Shown: positions 1 through 12,400 of the stretch, one piece after another | How the letters are laid out: every line of letters begins with the position of its first letter | Position numbering within the stretch: position 1 is the stretch's first letter | From: Triplophysa rosa | Taxonomy: Eukaryota; Chordata; Actinopteri; Cypriniformes; Nemacheilidae | Reading direction: 5' to 3' | NCBI RefSeq assembly: GCF_024868665.1 | Contig: NC_079914.1 | Location: 7,778,310 to 7,842,309 of the forward strand | DNA: 64,000 nucleotides | Notes under the pieces: generated by a model | What the model saw: only the letters and a program-made list of their open reading frames with translations | Told to the model about the DNA's origin: nothing | Databases searched by the model: none | Program-made: the position numbers and the translations under genes

Positions 1-584
1 TTTGCAACCTTCAAGCCAAAACAACACGTTGGCTGTGTTCCATCTTTAAAGGCCTGTCAATTTCGCCAAGATCCTGTCAAGCTGAAACACGCACAACGTC
101 TCTTGGCGAGTTATTGTGTGATTAGTTAATACACAGCGATAAAGCGTATCATTTTTAAAAGTGAAATTTCCAAAACGCTGTCTTGTACTGTAGTGACTGT
201 ATGTACAAAGATGAGGCTCAGTTTGTGCATCTGGGCACAGCATGCTTGTAAACCGTCCGATCTCGCGTTTATTACAGGCTACAGTGGTCCGGTCTTGTTT
301 TTGTTGAAGAAACCAAATACTTTAATTCATCCCACTCCTCAAAGCGCAGCCGTGGCTGGAATGTTTAAAACGTGAGTGTCAGCGAGAACCAAGAATGCGA
401 TAACAAGGTTTGCTGTTGCTTAACATGCTCACGGTTGCCTAAAGCCCGCCGGGTTAAAAGTCAAGGTGGGACAGGTCTGCACAGAAGGAAGATGGTGTTA
501 GGATGTACAGCATCGTATGTTTTTATTCAATGAGAAAACAAGTTTTTATTTTTTAATAATTATATTTTTTCTCTTTTTTGACAG
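1..584 (+). other. dennd1b intron, 3' part
   Basis: Intron sequence upstream of the first visible exon. It ends in a T-rich tract and an acag acceptor. I looked for the preceding uDENN exon (a sequence like RFGFCRL..CLCILS) and did not find it here, so that exon is further left. Nothing else is recognised. Confidence 0.6.
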
Positions 585-654
585 CTATCTCCCATGGTTT
601 GAGATCTTCTATAAGCTGCTAAATACTCTTGCAGACTACTTGTTGAAACACCAG
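585..654 (+). CDS. dennd1b: dennd1b exon a (uDENN/cDENN junction)
   Basis: Acceptor acag at 581-584 and donor gtaagg at 655. The exon begins with the last base of a split codon and then encodes [20 protein letters not shown] followed by KHQ, ending in phase 0. This matches the connecdenn segment Y-LPWFE-YKLLN-LADY that closes uDENN and leads into cDENN. Confidence 0.93.
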
Positions 655-3398
655 GTAAGGCATCCTCAATTTATTAAATCAATATGACACATGAGCTGAA
701 AATTTCAGCATGTACAAAAATATAAGAGTGTGCAAGATGGTGGACGTTTTTCATAAACACTGTAAGGAAACCAAACGCAAAGAAAATGTTTTCTCACTGA
801 GGTTTTCATGTGCCCAACTACTTATGTCACAAATACCAGCAAAATGGTCCTCGAACCAGCCACAAAAGTGCGGCTGCAAACTGTTTTGCTTCGCACAAAG
901 ACAAAGAAGAAAAAGAAAAACGTCATCTATAATCCATCTCGGCAAAACTGGCACACTTGGTTGGTTGCGCTTTGCTTTGCAGTGTTGTTGACATTTAACA
1001 GACCGAACATCGAACAGGAAGTCAGTCCTCGTGATATATGAGAAAACAAATTGTCAGGAAATACACTGAGCCAAATAGATTTTTTCTGAAAGTTTAGCAG
1101 CGGTAGGATAGGAGGAAAAGTTTGAATTAGGAAAAAGGGTTGAAAATATTAAGCTCGCTTCAAATAAAAAACAGTCTGCGTTGAGCCGTAGAGGAAAATA
1201 GTTGCTCTATCAGTAGGCTGTCAGTCAGCTATGCGTAACAGAGCGGCTGAAAGAGAAATGAGGAAGAACAAACCTCCTTTATACAAACAAATCATGGGCT
1301 AAGTATATTAGAGTTCAGAGGGGTCAGGAATTAAGTCCTTAATCGCTCAGTGTCATCGACCCATTTAAACCCCAAAGAGTTTTCCTGAATTCTCCCGTTT
1401 TAAATGTTTTTTGAACATAGTAATAGTTTGCATTATAAAATTGTCATTATATAACTTTGTTTCCTCTGCAGAACACAAAAGAAGATATTTTGAATAATGT
1501 TGGCCTCAGTGACATTGACTTCCATTGTATGAACACAAAACCACTGAGACATTTCTCAAAATATCTGTTCTTGTGTTCTGCAGAAAAAGTCATGTTTGGA
1601 TGAATAAACAGAAATTTTATTTTGGGGTGATCTATCCCTGGACTAAAATAAAAATTGGAATAAAAATTGTTTGGCTTTAGGAAAACTGCTAAGGTGAATG
1701 GCATGATTTAAATTGAAAGTTATTGTGGCGTTTTTGTGAAGAAGCGCTTTTATTATATAACATGATTTTAGTACAGTTTTTGACCAAATTTCTTAAAACT
1801 GCCGAACAAAGCCAGCATGTGGACGAAATGAATTATTCGAGCGGGCAAGCGCAATCGCCGTGACTTTTGCGGCGGCATTCCGCGTGAGGCGGCATTGACT
1901 GACGAGGACGGACAAGAGCGATGAAGGTTTATGGCGAGGGTAAATGAAGTGTTTCCTCAGGCTGTGTTACTGACCATGCGTGTGAGCATCCAGGCTCTCG
2001 TGACAGCGGCTCACACACACACACACACATGTACAAACACACGGTCACATGTGCTGCGAGCTCTGGCCACATAGCTAATCTGGGAAGTTGCCTACAAGAA
2101 AAGCGCGAGCTAAAAACGTGCCTGACTGTTCTGTCTTTTAACAGCAACATCATCGCTATTCTGCACCCAGCCTGAGAGGGTAAATTGCACTCTTGTCATA
2201 AAAGCTCGTAAAAGCTCAGCGTTGTAATCCCGAGGCCTGTTCTGCGGCAAAGCATTTCTCCAATGGCTTCTTAAAGCCGCCCGCTCTGAGCAAGGACCTT
2301 TGGTTAATTACGAACAGCCAATGTTGGCCATAAATCATCCCAGGAATAATAAGCGTCTGCTGCAGCCTAACTTACCGTCTCTTAACCTCAGGATCGCTCG
2401 TTAAATGCGTGTCAGTCCGATATATTTCTCTTCCGTAGACTGCTGTAGGAATACTTGGGGACCGGCCACGCTAAATCACGAAATTCACAACTGACGTTGG
2501 TTTCCTTTTCTCTTTGTTTGTTTGTGCTTCATGTTTGTCTTGTTGTCCTCACAGGAAGATGACTTGAACGACATGTTGGAAACGCTGCACAACCACCCCG
2601 TGCCAAAGCCGAATACGCCAGTAAATCTGAGTGTGGTAGGTACTGGGGAGGGCTGATGGTTTGTTTAGAAACAGAAGTGGGACTGGCGGCCTCTCGCTCT
2701 GATAAGAGCCGGCTGGACAGTGTTAAACCTAATGGCCGCTTTCGCAGCTCATCAAATCCAACAGCAGGCACAATGACAGACTTTCGGCTGACATCGTAAC
2801 TAGTTAAACATGTTTTCATTTTATTTACATTATAAAGTGTCGATCGAGAGATGAGTGGACGATGTCACTGTCAGTATCATCATGTTCATGTTAGCTTGTA
2901 GTTCAGAAACGTCGTATCTCCATATTTTGTGTATCACTGGGTTTTGCAAATATCTAAACAATAAAAACTATTCAAAAGTGCTTGTCAACTTTGACAACAC
3001 AGTATTAATCATTGAAAAAGTACAGTGTTTTTTCCATTTCCTGAAACACAGCGAATGAGGACATACAAGGTTTCGGAAGGACAGTGATGATATTATATAG
3101 TTATGGTTTGTTTTATAATATTTTATATATGTCTGTATTTTTGTTTGTAAGCAAGTCTGTTTTTAATCATATCACCATTTGATGCGTCTTGTTTTATTGG
3201 GCAACAGACATTAAAAAGCCAACATGCTGGTTTGTCTGTCTCTGTCTGTTAATCTGTAAGTCTGTCTGCCGATCTGTCTTGCTGTGTGTGTGGTGTCATT
3301 TTTCTCACTCTCTGTTGGTTTGTTTGTTTGTTTGTTTGTCAGTATCTATCTATTCATCCGTCTGTCTGTCTTATCTGTCTCTTCCTTTATGTCGGAAG

Positions 3399-3440
<42 letters not shown>

Positions 3441-6400
3441 CGCAGGACAGTTGTGAAATCTGGAGCCGCTGCACTAATCACATGGGAGACAGTTTTCCAA
3501 TTTTGCCAAATAAACCAGCTCTAAGCGTGGCATCCTGATCGTCCTGGGTCTCATCTGTGTGTCTTTTTGTGTTGTTTTGCTTTTTTCTGGAAAACAATCA
3601 AACTTGCTGAATAATTCAGGCTTTCCTCACTGCTGTATTCTCTTTTTAAATATCAAAAGTTCCTTTCGAATTTAAAGTGAAAGGCAATTGTGCTCAAGAA
3701 ATCTCCTTGATGCTTTGCCCGTTAGCCCACATTTATCTTTTTTATCTAAATATGGATTCAAAACAAAAAAATTAAACCTTTTATTCGCTCAAGAGCATTG
3801 CATAAAAAATGTAATGTTTTATTTTGGTGTAAACTGTTGGGATTAGAGGCTGAGATTGTTAGTTAGGAAGTCAGCATCCCATAGTATGCAAATCAAAGCC
3901 CGGTCACTTCATCTATGAAGAATCCTTAAATTTGCCTGCATGTCTCCTAGCAGGGGGTGAGTTTACTTATGACTGTAGCATTCTGGTTAACTTCTCTAAA
4001 GACTGGCAACGTAAAAAAGTGTGTTCATACTTTAATATTGAGCAATGGGTCTTGTGGGTAAAATGAGTTTCTCGAATGTTTGTTCTCATGCTGAAATGTT
4101 TATTTTTGCAACTTTTCTTTGGCAAATAAGGCACTAATAACCAGTGTTGGGTAAGTTACTCTGAAAAAGTAATTAATTACTAGTTACTAATTACACATTT
4201 GATAATGTAATTAGATTACTGTACAAGTTACTCTCTTCAAAAAGTATTTAATTACTTATTACTAATTACTTTCTATATCCTACATCAACCTTGATGAGTT
4301 AAGTGATTCAAGGATAGACATGAAACGGCTCTTTTAATTCATTCAAATAAATAATATAAAACTACATAAAGTATTATTATTAATTACAAATGTGAGAATT
4401 ATACATTAAAGCACGGAATTTAAAGTTAGACTTTAAATTTTGATGTAAATTCCTCTTCTGCACACACACATATTACACAAAGTATTTAGTTTAATTACAT
4501 CAGAAGTAACTGTAATTAAATTACAGAAAAAATAAGAGTAATCGCTTACTTTACTTTTTCAAGGGAAAAGTAATTGATTTACAGTAACTAATTACTTAGT
4601 AACTAGTTACACCCAACACTGCTTATAAAAGCATTGAACAGGTCACCCAATGGTGGGCGACATAAACGAACAAACAGTAAATTTATATTAGGATTGTCAT
4701 GATATCAGATTGTGACTTCTTGGATATCATGGCCAAAATAATTCAGGGTAATGACATTGAAACATCATGAAACATGTGATAACAAACACTCCGATAATGT
4801 GTGATTTTTATAAACACGACTGCAATGTGTTGGCCGCCGCTGAACCGCAGTCCACGACATGGAGGGCGGTCCGCTGCTCGCGTGGGAAAATAAACACGTG
4901 TCAGCGCATGGAGAAGAGAACTGACTCCTTTATTAGTATCTTCAAGCTGTTTATGCTTGTGCGATTATAAAAAGATACTCCGGACACACACATTGAAAAG
5001 CCCCAGATAGTTATTTTGACATTGAACAGTGCTAAACGCAAATCTGCCGCCTTTAGCATCGCAGCATCCGAGATGAAAGAAATCCAGCATCTCGTATTAG
5101 AGGATGCAAGTTGCACTCTCACATTTGCTTGTGGAACATATGCAAAGGCAGCGAGACTTTAACCTATGTGCCGAGCAACAGATGGGTACTTTTTACACAC
5201 GACGAAGCGCAGCCCAGCCTTGGGAAAGAGCGAAACGCGGTACACAGGCAAACAAAAGCGCTAAAGTTAGCATGCAGCGTGGGATCTTTGCACCAGAGCC
5301 TCTTTGATCCAGACATTAAACCTGCTCGTCTGTTCAAACGTGCGCCTGGCAGACCCCTCTGATACCGTCAGAACAGAGCTGTTGGCTTTTGTACCTTAAT
5401 AAAGACTTTCTCGCCTATGCGGGGAGTCTCCTCTGGTGTCCGCAGGGGAACTGACGTTTGTTGATTTCATATATTTTATCTGTTGTCTGTATGTGTGATG
5501 TTAACAAGCACAGACTCGGTTCAGGCTGATCACGAGGAAACAGACAGCGAGAGGGTCTATAAACACTAAATACTGGTGGGTTGTATGATGGTGACCTTTA
5601 CTTCATCTGTTCTGTGTGTTTCCCTCAGCATTCATGCTTCATAGCTCCTGATGTTTATGGACTCCCCACCATACCTGAAAATGTGAGTATATGTTGTTTT
5701 CCGATGTACACTACCGTTCAAATGTTTGAGGCCACTTATTTGCTTTTATAATTTAATGGTAGTATTTGTTTTCCATTTTATTATCGTAAACTCATTAAAA
5801 CTATAGATGGACACAAATGTAACTATAGGAGTTGTTTTGAGTAAAATCAAAACTTATATTATCGTCTGTGGGATTGTCACCAATTGACTAGAATTTTGAA
5901 GCTCTTGGCATTTATCAAGCAGTTTGTTGAGGTCTTATCCTGCTTGTCCAAGCTTTTTAAGCAACACTGATGGAGTTCCCATCTATTGGGGACTCTTATT
6001 GTCTGCTTTTTCTTCATTATTGAGTAAAGTCGTCCATTTCAAAAATATAAATAATATAAAAATGTTATGCAGTGAAAGAAACCAATGTGTTTTAACAATT
6101 ATATCTTCGTCTAAAAATAATTAGGCACTTGTCTTCATATCAAGAGGTTTAATAACCTAATATAGACATCCATCTATTCTAGAATTCATTGTATATGTTC
6201 TTTGTGTATTTTCGTCTTGATTGGTGTGGACAAAAACTCTAAATAACATGGAAAAGATCGATTTTCTAATGTGTGATGTCATGTCTGGTGTGGACACAGG
6301 GTAAAGGTCAAACAACGGTTTCAATGCACAAAAACTGTGGCCAGAAAAGAAATTTGGTCTCTTAAGCTGTATTGAAAAAGTTGAACATTTTAATGCTGTT

Positions 6401-9400
6401 TCACCAGATGACAAAATATCAAACCATGAATACGTAGATTTACTTTTCAAAATTAGATCCCAACATAAATGGGAACTCCTTAAATTCTGTTTAAAAAGCA
6501 TCTCGAGGTCAGCTCTAAAGAATCTGGTTGATAAATATATTAAGATTTTTTACATTTACATTTATGTATTTGGCAGAAGCTTTTATCAAAAGTGACTTAC
6601 ATTGCATTAAACTATACATAGGTTTCTGAGTATGTGCATCGAACCCATGATCTTGGCGTTGCTAGCGCCATGCTCTAACCACTGATCTACAGGAAAGCCA
6701 AAATGCCATTTTTTGCCAATTGTAGGTATAGGATAACTGCTTTGAAATGCAACTGCTTTGAAGTATAACTGTATTGAATGCATTTGGTTAGTCACAGGAT
6801 AATTCCCGTAGTTCAAGTCATTGAATTTTTTTAGCGTGCTAAATATCTTTCATTGTCCTCATTGCAGAGAAATTTAACAGAATACTTTGTAGCGGTGGAT
6901 GTGAACAACATGTTGCACCTCTTCGCCAGCATGCTACATGAGCGACGAATCATCATTACCTCAAGCAAGCTTAGCACTGTGAGTTCCCGCTTTTATTCTC
7001 ATTTTCACTTTCAGCTTTCTTGTCACTTAAATACAAAGTAGTAATATTTTTTTGGGCAATAAATTAAAAGAGATCTTTTGGGAGACATTACAACTGTTAT
7101 TATACTGTGAGGGCTTGTATCACCAAATGTCACAGTTTAATATCTTATGATGCTTCAGGATATCATAATTGGTTTGCGATGTTATGGGCTTTTTTTTGTA
7201 AAATTCTGTTACTTTCACTACCTGTTATCACCTGCTCGAGGTAGGAAATAACACAAACGCACACATGAATAAAAAAATCAATACAAGGATGTAAACTTTA
7301 ATTGTGATATTGTGAGAAATTGAATCGCGATATATCGTACACGAGTTTGTCAGCACAGACTTTACTGTATCTCTCTCTGCTTCTGTGTTTTACTTTAAGC
7401 TTGTGCAACGTAGCGTCAGGCTTGCTTAAAATGATCACGTATCGGATCCCTGACTCGTCTGCGTGTTTTCCGTCTGTCTCTTCTGCCCGAAAGGGAGTAG
7501 GAGCTTATTGCACGGGGGCGGACGGCGGTCCATACTTTCACGACAGTTGGCGGAAAAGCGGCATGTGATGTCATCCGCTCCCTATCTCCCAGATTCCCCC
7601 CAAGGATCTGCGGAGGGTGAGTGGCAGCGCCGGAACCGAGGGCCTCCCCTCAGACCCTAGCTGTCGGAATGACCCAATCCGTAGAGTGTTTTACTCCTCC
7701 GGGCTGCCGCCCTCATACCGTGTGCTCACTGACACGAGGGGTTAGAATGTGTAAATCATTAGTCTCTTGGCTAAATTGAGTTTTCTTAACTTGATTTATT
7801 GTTTTGCAGAACGGGAGGGCAGGCGACCTTGAGTTTATGGAAGTAATATGCCCAAAGAGTTACTTGGAAGACGGGTGTTATTGAGGTTCCTTCTCAAATC
7901 CCGAAACCGTCTGTCGACTTCTTGCTCGGCAGCCTTTAGAAAAACGCAAGCGCTGACGTGTACATTTAAACAAATGGCCAATTTTGTTATGGGCATGTTG
8001 GTAGCCAGGGTGTGGTCGGCTTACAACTTTCTCCAGTTAGCCGAGTGGTTCGATACAGAGAGGCGAAGAAAAAAAGAAGGAATCCATTATGCATGCCGCC
8101 AGCGGGCCCTCAGTGTTTGGGGCCCCTGGTGAACCTGCTGTGTCAGTCTAACAGAACATGGTCGTGCACTCGCCTGTATTGGAAAGCAAAGGAATAAATC
8201 ATGATCTTACAACAATGCATCACTTGACTTATTGCTGTTTTGTGACCAGAGGTACCACTGTTTTAAAACCATGTCGCAGGCTTCGGAAGGCAGCCGCCCG
8301 TGCAGTCTTGTCATATGCCAGTATAATTGTGCTGCATCAGGAGCCTTCTAACTAGTCAGCTGGGAGGCCCCGGCGCGTTTCATCCGCGAGACCCCCTCGG
8401 CCGGCCCCGAGTCTTGACAGCCGCCTTCTCATCATGCTGTCAGTGGTATGCTAACAAGACCCCATCCCGGCTCGGCCACTGAGGTTCCTTTTGGACACTG
8501 TTTCCGCACTCACACACGCGGACTTCTTTTTTTACTCGCTACTCCGCAATCCTGTTTCTCTTCCTCCTTCAAGCGTCTCTATTACCACACCTTTAATAGA
8601 CTTTTTACCTTCCTCGGTCACTTCCTGTTCTCTGTGCCGTTGTGTTGCGCTGGCTGCTGGGGGAGGCGGATTAGTGGTGTTGGGCGCCCTGTGCCCTACC
8701 TCTGCCTTTTTAATGCCACTTCCTTGTTAGCGATACACCTGCTCGGAGCCGCGCGTTTGTCAACAGGAGGGTAGAGAGAGGCTCTGTAATTGGGGAAACA
8801 AGGAGACGGCCAGGGAAGAGAAGTCTCGCAGGTAGCAGAAGTCAGCGCAGACTGTGGCGCTGTCACCCTTGTCAGGGGAAATCGCACCTCTAGTCGCTAG
8901 TCTGCCCCAATCACAGATTCCACTGTGAGCTTTGTTGTGCTTATCAAAGAACGGGACCTTTTTTTGGTCTTTGTCTGTTCGCTGAGAAGTTGCCATGGAT
9001 ATTTTTGAACCCCGGCTTCTCCCTAGATGTAGCGAATATGTTCGTCAGCTTGTTTACATAGACAGGGTTCACTGGAACGGGTTCACGTCTGTGCTGTTAC
9101 CAAGCGTATCTTTATACTTCATCTGGGGAATGTATTTCAGCTAGACAAAATAGTGCAAATGTACTCCTAGAGATGAGTATGAATGTGGTTTGATTTTGAG
9201 GTGAGAGTGCCGTGACTGTCACCTCGTTGGACAAAACCTGGGTTCAAAGGGCCTGCAAGGTCCTTCTGTTTCTCTTAGTCTCAAGAGAAATTTGACTGGC
9301 TGTTTCTATCTAGCTTATAATGTAATGCTTAGCTGTGTAAATCCTGTTTACGAATTCCTGTTCGTTTTGTCATGTTTTAATGAACAGGGCTTTGATACCT

Positions 9401-12400
9401 TTCTGAATCAATCGGCTCAGCCTTGACCGTCGGGAATTTTATGTGTCAGCAAGGGGGGGGGGCGATTTTTCACCTTATTAATCTTTTTGATATAATGCAG
9501 ACGATACGGAGTGGACAATTCCAGTGTTACGGATGTGACATTTTCAGGCAAACCTTGAAATCTATACTCTCAGAATGTATTTATTACCAATATACTAAAC
9601 CATCTGTTGATATTTCTTAAACCCTTGATGATAGATTCCAGACATCAGAAAAATATCAGTCTACACTGTAAAAAACAACCTATAGAATCTACTCGATAAA
9701 ATAGTTAACAATTTCCACTCACTTTGTTAGAGTACATTCTATCCTATATTTTTGTGTGAAGAGTATCTTAATTTATGAGCTATAACACACTAAAAGAAAT
9801 TGGGTAAAGTCTACCTAATACATTATACCACTAATTACTTAATAAAATGTAGTAATTTTTACCCATTGCCATCAGGAAACCTTCATCTATCTAATTATTA
9901 TTCATTATAAATAATCAATAAGAATAATTAAACTTTATATATTACTTATTTAGGGAAGGTTGAATTTACCTAAATTTGGTCACACAAAACACGAAAGATT
10001 GAATCATTTATTTTTTTTGAGTAACAAATAACAAACATTTTCCACATGCGGAGTCAATTCATTTACAATAAAATAAAACGCCTATTATTATATGTGTTCT
10101 GATGTTTATTTGTCTTGGTCAAACCTACGTGAATTCTCCCTGCGTGGTCTTCTGATGTTTCTTAGTGTGTGGATCTTTCTGTGAAAGAAAAGGTCAGAAA
10201 CACAGACATTAAATGAAAGGAGTATGCAGAAAAACACACACATAACTCGTAAATAAGAACAATAACAAAATAGCTCTATCCTTACCTTGTACACTGTGTG
10301 GCGATACAGATGATACAGAAACCACAACATTTGGAAAAAGCGCTTTGAAGCGGCTAATGAGGCAAAAAGACTATAAATAACACAGAAAATATACCTTTTA
10401 TAGTGTGTTGCTAGGTCCCATCGTGACTGGACACCGTGTGAAACAGAACCTACATCAACAGAACGAAATAATATTAATACCCTCAGACCCTCTTGTCTAT
10501 TTTTAGCACGTCACTCGCGATATCCTGTCAGGCAGGTGCTGACAATACAACAGAAGCGTGCCAATTACAAATCTTTTGCTATATTACAGTTAAGCCCATT
10601 GCACATTGAGTCTGAAATTTGCGTCCAAAATTTTCGCACGTTAAAAAATAAATACGACCTCATATTGTGTCAATCACATTTATACACTGCCTCCGATATT
10701 TTTGTCCGTCATAAAAAATTTCGATTTTCTGCGTTTTCGCATCTGTAGTAAGCATTTTGAGTGGCGTTTTATAACAATTCAGAGACTCCGTACAAACGAG
10801 AGGCGAATACAAAAAAACGCATACGAAAATTTCGGACTGGATGTGCAAAGACCTTCAAATGAGTAAACATTTGCATTCATAATATCAACACATTAAACAA
10901 AACGTACCTGTATCTCTACACTTTCGCGTTCCACCAGTTTTACTGCAGATGCTGATTTGAATCCCTTGATTCCCGCCTTGAAGTTGATGCATGCGCACTG
11001 TTCCAGCCAGGGCTAATATTTTAGGAAAAATGTTACTCAATATTTTAATGTTGTCAACTATTAATATTAAATAGGTAGAATGTACTCATTTTTATAAATT
11101 GTACTATAGCTAATGTCTTGAAGTAAAATCGAACTGAGGTTCATGGGTTGTTTTTATCAATCATATTGGGGTATATTTTAAAACATTTTTTGAGTTGCCA
11201 TTGTTACTCTAAACAAATAGGTAGTGTGGGTAAAATGTACCCATTCTTATTTATTAAACCTGCTAACTACTATAGTTACAGTAAGTCAAATCTAGCGGAT
11301 TTTAATGGGTTGTATTTTACACCCTCCCGAATCATTTTTTACAGCGCATTTGAGTTTTCTATTTTTAAAGAGGGAAATAAACACGTGTTATGAATGTGAC
11401 AAAACAGGATGCACATTTTTGTGAGACGACATACTTTGTAGGATTCCTTTGAATTGAAATGCACAAACCAGAAGCAATAATACCCGACAAATGGAATCGG
11501 CATTATATTTCTGAGGAATATGGACCATTATGCATGTGACAATTCTGAAACAACACGTATCTGACTATAGAAAATCAGGCTTGAAAGAAAAAAAGAAATG
11601 CTTTTACACTTTAAGAGAGACCTCGTGTGGGTATTTAAGTCACCAAATATTGACATCTGACCTATCAGCTTGGTGAAAAAAAGTTTCATGTTAAGATTTC
11701 AGGACTTTTGCATGGAATTGCCCGTATACAATTTACAGAGAGCAAATTAAATACATCCAAGAATAAACCAAAATATTTTTGTCTGTAAAGTCTTTCTGGG
11801 TTTGGAACCAATAAAAGGCATAGCAGAGTTGATGGTAGTAGTTTTCAAATATCGGTCGTAATTTGTATATGTGCATCTCTTAAATACATGAACCAATTGT
11901 GGATATGAGTTGAACTGTATTTTCATTGTTTTATCATTGTTCTAATTAAAATGTCAAAGAAAAGCTCAGTTGTATCTTCAGTCAATAATCAGTCAGTTTG
12001 TACCAAGACAATGTTTTGTGCTCTTTCTGGGATACTCAGCTCGACGGCCTTATTGGGTTGTTGGGATCTGTTGTATGTCTTAAGCCAGGCGCTTTTGTGT
12101 AATCTGCTGTATGGTTGGTCTCCATAGAGAGGACCTCCACTTAACATGTTCCCGGCACGCTCATTACAGTTAACGGTGGTGGTAGCTCACAGGTCTCAGC
12201 AGGATCCATCGTCCAAACGAACCATAGCCCGGCATTACTTCTTATGGACAGCTGCTTTAATCACTGGAATATTGATCTTACACTTCCATGGCTTTTTTGT
12301 GACCATTTGGGTTTTCTTATTAATTATTCCTTTATATTTTATTAGAAGCACTGCTGGAGATTGAGTAGCAATCGCGCAGTTTATCTGATCTTCATCACTA

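Larger units (their letters stand above)
2636..5628 (+). other. dennd1b intron with hAT-like MITE and simple repeats
   Basis: Intron of 3 kb. It holds a TTTG run (about 3316-3338), a GA run (3402-3435) and the hAT-like element at 4142-4621. A GC-richer stretch at about 4820-5400 contains short open frames with no recognisable homology, and I treat it as non-coding. Confidence 0.6.

Noticed and set aside
6636..6694. tRNA gene
   Set aside because: A- and B-box-like motifs are present but embedded in a SINE with a non-tRNA 3' tail; no full cloverleaf was made out.
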